Assembly: GCA_023444445.1 (NCBI GenBank)
Contig: JAEXMK010000138.1
Span: 1 to 9,340 of the forward strand
From: Pseudomonadota bacterium
GTDB lineage: Bacteria > Pseudomonadota > Alphaproteobacteria > Rhizobiales > Rhizobiaceae
Direction: 5' to 3'
Length of the DNA stretch: 9,340 nucleotides
Shown: positions 7,701-9,340 of the stretch, in pieces
Layout: each line of letters begins with the position of its first letter
How positions within the stretch are numbered: position 1 is the first letter of the stretch
The notes under the pieces: model-generated
Seen by the model: the letters and a program-made list of their open reading frames with translations, nothing else
Told to the model about the DNA's origin: nothing
Databases searched by the model: none
Made by a program: the position numbers and the translations under genes

Positions 7701-9340
7701 ACGTGGCGCATCTGTACCTGCGTACGCGTCCAGGCATGCACGAGTTCATGGGCGAAAGCATCAGGATGACGATAACGGTCGATCGCCTTGTCGACTTCTT
7801 CGCGGCTTGGCGCAGCAATCGTCCAGAAGATCACGCTCACCTTCTTGCCCGCCGGCACGCGCACGGTGCGCCGCAGCGACAGGATCGGATCAAGCGTGAA
7901 ACCATCGGTGCTGGAGAGCGTCGCACCGACATCGAATGCCGCCGCTTCACGCAGCGACCGTCCGCGACCGATGAACTTGGCGCGATCGGTCTCGAACTCC
8001 GTCGGACGCGACGGGCCGGCATTGTCGGCGGCCAGATGCGCAATGACGGTGCCCGGCTCATTCGGGCTGCGACGGTTGCGCCACGCACGGATGACGTCGC
8101 CGCGGCGGCCGATCTCCGTCTGCACGAACATGCGCGAGAAGAGCGGATGGGCGTTGTCGTCATCTTCAGACGCGATGACTGGCTCCATATAGGATGTCAC
8201 TTCGATATAGCGATCCTCGGAACCGACATTGAGCAGGGTGACGCGGCGGCCTTCGGCATCGTGCTCGGTGGCGACGATGCATTCGACGACGCTCTGCAGA
8301 TCGCCTGTCGTCTTGTGGAATTCGGCCTTGTCATCGGTGAAGACCGTCTTGGTCTTTTCACCCTCGAAGACACGCGGCTCCGCTGTCGCACTCCACCACT
8401 GTCCATTGGTGGTGTCGCGCAGGAAGATGAAGGTGCCCCAGCGGTCGTCGGTCGGATCGGCCTTCCAGCGGGAAATCGCCTGCCCGTTCCACTTCGAGTA
8501 CCCCGCGCCCGTCGAGGTGAGCATGGTCGAATAGTGGCCATTCGAGAGGAACACCACCTCGCGATCTCGCACCGCCGGATCGGCAATGGAGCGCACTTCC
8601 GCACGTAGCAGATCGGCCTGTTCCTTGCCGGGGGTTTCCGGCTCGTATTTGGCGCTCATGACCGGCACTTCGCGCGGCGCCTTTTCCTGGAGCAGCAATT
8701 CGGCCGCCTCGATCACCGGATCGGAATGGAAGAGTTCGCGCAACACGCCATCGAAGGCCACATTGGCGACAGCGGCAATCGACATGCCGTGATGGTGAGC
8801 ATAATAGTTGTAGACCACCGCGCAGACCTTGCCGTCAGGCACACGGGTTGGCGTGAAATCCACCGCGTCGTGGAAACCATACTGGCCGAGCGCGCCAAGC
8901 TTGCGCAGCTTGTCGAGGTTTTCGAGTGCACCATCCGGATCATACTGGCTGGCGAGGATCGACGCATAAGGCGCGATCACCGCATTCTGGCCAAGGCCAC
9001 GCTTGAGGCCAAGCGTCGGCACACCGAAGTTGGTGTACTGGTAGTTCATGTTGTGATCGCGGGCATTAAATGCCGCTTCGGAAATGCCCCATGGCGTGCC
9101 GAGACGGCGGCCGTGGTTCATTTGTTCCTTGACGATCAGATTGTTGGTCTGGTTGAGAATGCCACCCTGGCGCTCCTGCATGACGAGCGGCGGCATCAGA
9201 TATTCGAACATCGAGCCGGACCAGGAGACCAGCGCACCCTGCGCACCGATCGGCACGACCTGGCGGCCGAGACGGTACCAGTGTTCGGTCGGCAGATCGC
9301 CCTTGGCGATGGCGAAGAGGCTGGTCAGGCGGCATTCGGA
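4739..9340 (-). CDS. chvB: Cyclic beta-1,2-glucan synthase ChvB/NdvB, C-terminal part (partial)
   Basis: ChvB is a very large inner-membrane enzyme (about 2,800 residues) that builds and cyclises beta-1,2-glucan from UDP-glucose and trims chain length by phosphorolysis. Only the last 1,533 residues are seen; the frame is open to the right edge, so the GT84 transferase and membrane segments lie outside. Numbering from the edge, residues about 30-225 are a glycoamylase-like domain (PWGISEAAFNARD at 83-95, NYQYTNFGVPTLGLKRG at 99-115, YYAHHHGMS at 179-187). About 260-535 form a first GH94-type beta-sandwich. About 565-735 resemble helical linker without a barrel. About 747-1020 form a second sandwich. 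About 1060-1470 form the GH94 barrel, with GAFGFRDQLQD (1089-1099), GGDWNDGMN (1225-1233, containing the family's general acid), ENGGQYTHAATW (1379-1390) and WYTGSAGW (1451-1458). The final 60 residues form a small beta domain. The phosphorylase motifs look intact. It is convergent with its export partner chvA. Confidence 0.97.
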   Translation of the reverse strand, partial: SECRLTSLFAIAKGDLPTEHWYRLGRQVVPIGAQGALVSWSGSMFEYLMPPLVMQERQGGILNQTNNLIVKEQMNHGRRLGTPWGISEAAFNARDHNMNYQYTNFGVPTLGLKRGLGQNAVIAPYASILASQYDPDGALENLDKLRKLGALGQYGFHDAVDFTPTRVPDGKVCAVVYNYYAHHHGMSIAAVANVAFDGVLRELFHSDPVIEAAELLLQEKAPREVPVMSAKYEPETPGKEQADLLRAEVRSIADPAVRDREVVFLSNGHYSTMLTSTGAGYSKWNGQAISRWKADPTDDRWGTFIFLRDTTNGQWWSATAEPRVFEGEKTKTVFTDDKAEFHKTTGDLQSVVECIVATEHDAEGRRVTLLNVGSEDRYIEVTSYMEPVIASEDDDNAHPLFSRMFVQTEIGRRGDVIRAWRNRRSPNEPGTVIAHLAADNAGPSRPTEFETDRAKFIGRGRSLREAAAFDVGATLSSTDGFTLDPILSLRRTVRVPAGKKVSVIFWTIAAPSREEVDKAIDRYRHPDAFAHELVHAWTRTQVQMRHVGVTSQQAAAFQHLGRYLTYPDMHLRADSETLKTGLASQRALWPLAISGDFPIFSLRINDDMDMDIAREALSAHEYLRSRGVIFDLVIVNERAASYAQDMQHALDHISETQRRINPADGGRPHVFSVRRDLMDEETWSALLAASRVVLHVRNGKIVDQINRAVSLFAANRGPDGTSDVAQARLPVPAFPVAEPVEDAGDLDFWNGFGGFAKNGQEYVVRLNGGQSTPHPWINVISNENFGFHISAEGAGFSWSRNSRDYQLTPWTNDPVINRPGEAFYVADVETGKLYTPCAALSRDPDAMFETRHGLGYSILSGVADTLEVELTQTVDREKPIKFSQVIVRNKGSKSRRLKVYAYVEWVLGNNGQKSAPFILSRHDAGNNAIFASNPYSIDYSARTSFLTLDSEASGFTTSRREFIGRFGSAQAPQGIVSGAALSGGTEVDGDPCAALMQEIHLKPGEERHMTFILGDADDAEEAEALVKDARQADFQTVLDASKAFWTGFTGQLQVSTPDAGFNHMVNSWLPYQALACRILARTAFYQSSGAFGFRDQLQDTLAFLLYQPDLARKQILRAAGRQFPEGDVQHWWLPLTGAGVRTTISDDVVWLAYAINQYVSATGDAAILDESIPFLKGPALMPGQHDAFFQPETSDRSVTLYEHAALALDLAIHRTGENGLPLILGGDWNDGMNRVGVGGKGTSVWLGWFLSGALRDFIEIAEKRGDTDRVGKWAAHREKLRHALETAGWDGSYYRRGYFDDGTPLGSTSSEECQIDSLGQSWSVLSGEGEEGRSRQAMDAVMEHLVDEKTGIIRLFTPPFSRAPHDPGYIKGYPPGVRENGGQYTHAATWVVLALAKQGRAQEAWNCFQLLNPVNHALDAASSETYRVEPYVVTADVYGEGAYAGRGGWSWYTGSAGWLYRAAVEGILGITRTDGKLHISPSLPQDWSGFSVKITLDGKAREITVSRKAGTAEISLSVDGKDLAAGDGVIPFD

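Noticed and set aside
6977..8608. Plus-strand open frame of 543 codons inside chvB
   Set aside because: It is antisense to a strongly conserved coding region, shows no recognisable domain, and is rich in Arg, His, Gly and Asp, as expected from a shadow of high-GC codon use.
9254..9256. GTG at 9256 as the start of the chvB product
   Set aside because: The same frame continues without a stop to the window edge and encodes conserved-looking sequence (SECRLTSLFAIAKGD...), so this GTG is an internal valine codon.
1..9340. A new defence, mobile or biosynthetic system
   Set aside because: Every long coding region belongs to a known chromosomal family in a known Agrobacterium/rhizobial order; no repeats, integrase, transposase, toxin-antitoxin pair or CRISPR-like array is visible.

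Overview
The window looks like the circular-chromosome chv region of an Agrobacterium (A. tumefaciens/A. fabrum group) or a very close Rhizobiaceae relative. This rests on gene content and order: pyruvate carboxylase (pyc), a LuxR-type regulator, the cyclic beta-1,2-glucan exporter ChvA/NdvA, and the cyclic beta-1,2-glucan synthase ChvB/NdvB. The DNA is GC-rich with strong third-position bias, which produces long meaningless open frames antisense to chvA and chvB. No phage, IS element, CRISPR array, tRNA or rRNA was seen.

Layout. (1) 1-1091, minus strand: first 363 codons of pyc, starting at a TTG; the rest lies beyond the left edge. (2) 1197-1934, minus strand: a LuxR-family regulator with all six conserved acyl-homoserine-lactone pocket residues and a complete GerE helix-turn-helix. 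It has no luxI partner here. Its position between pyc and ndvA/chvA matches expR of Sinorhizobium. It lies 105 bp upstream of pyc on the same strand. (3) 1935-2272: divergent control region between the regulator and chvA. (4) 2273-4039, plus strand: complete chvA (588 aa, TTG start), closed by a strong hairpin terminator at 4059-4092 that is symmetrical enough to work in both directions. (5) 4121-4455, minus strand: remnant of a small RraB-like (ribonuclease E inhibitor family) gene whose two halves lie in different frames. (6) 4739-9340, minus strand: the C-terminal 1,533 residues of chvB, followed by its own hairpin terminator. The 5' part of chvB lies beyond the right edge.

How they work together. 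ChvB polymerises and cyclises UDP-glucose-derived beta-1,2-glucan at the inner membrane, and ChvA moves the glucan to the periplasm. There it serves in osmotic adaptation, and it is needed for attachment and virulence in Agrobacterium and for nodule invasion in rhizobia. The two genes are convergent, so they come from separate promoters. The visible part of ChvB holds the glycoamylase-like segment, a first phosphorylase-type beta-sandwich, and a full GH94 phosphorylase module thought to set glucan ring size. Pyruvate carboxylase is an unrelated anaplerotic enzyme; the LuxR protein may link population density to surface polysaccharide behaviour.

I found no wholly undescribed system. The points most worth a second look are the frameshifted RraB-like gene, the LuxR solo in its conserved place, the tandem sandwich modules in ChvB, and the TTG starts that make start calling unreliable for two of the main genes.
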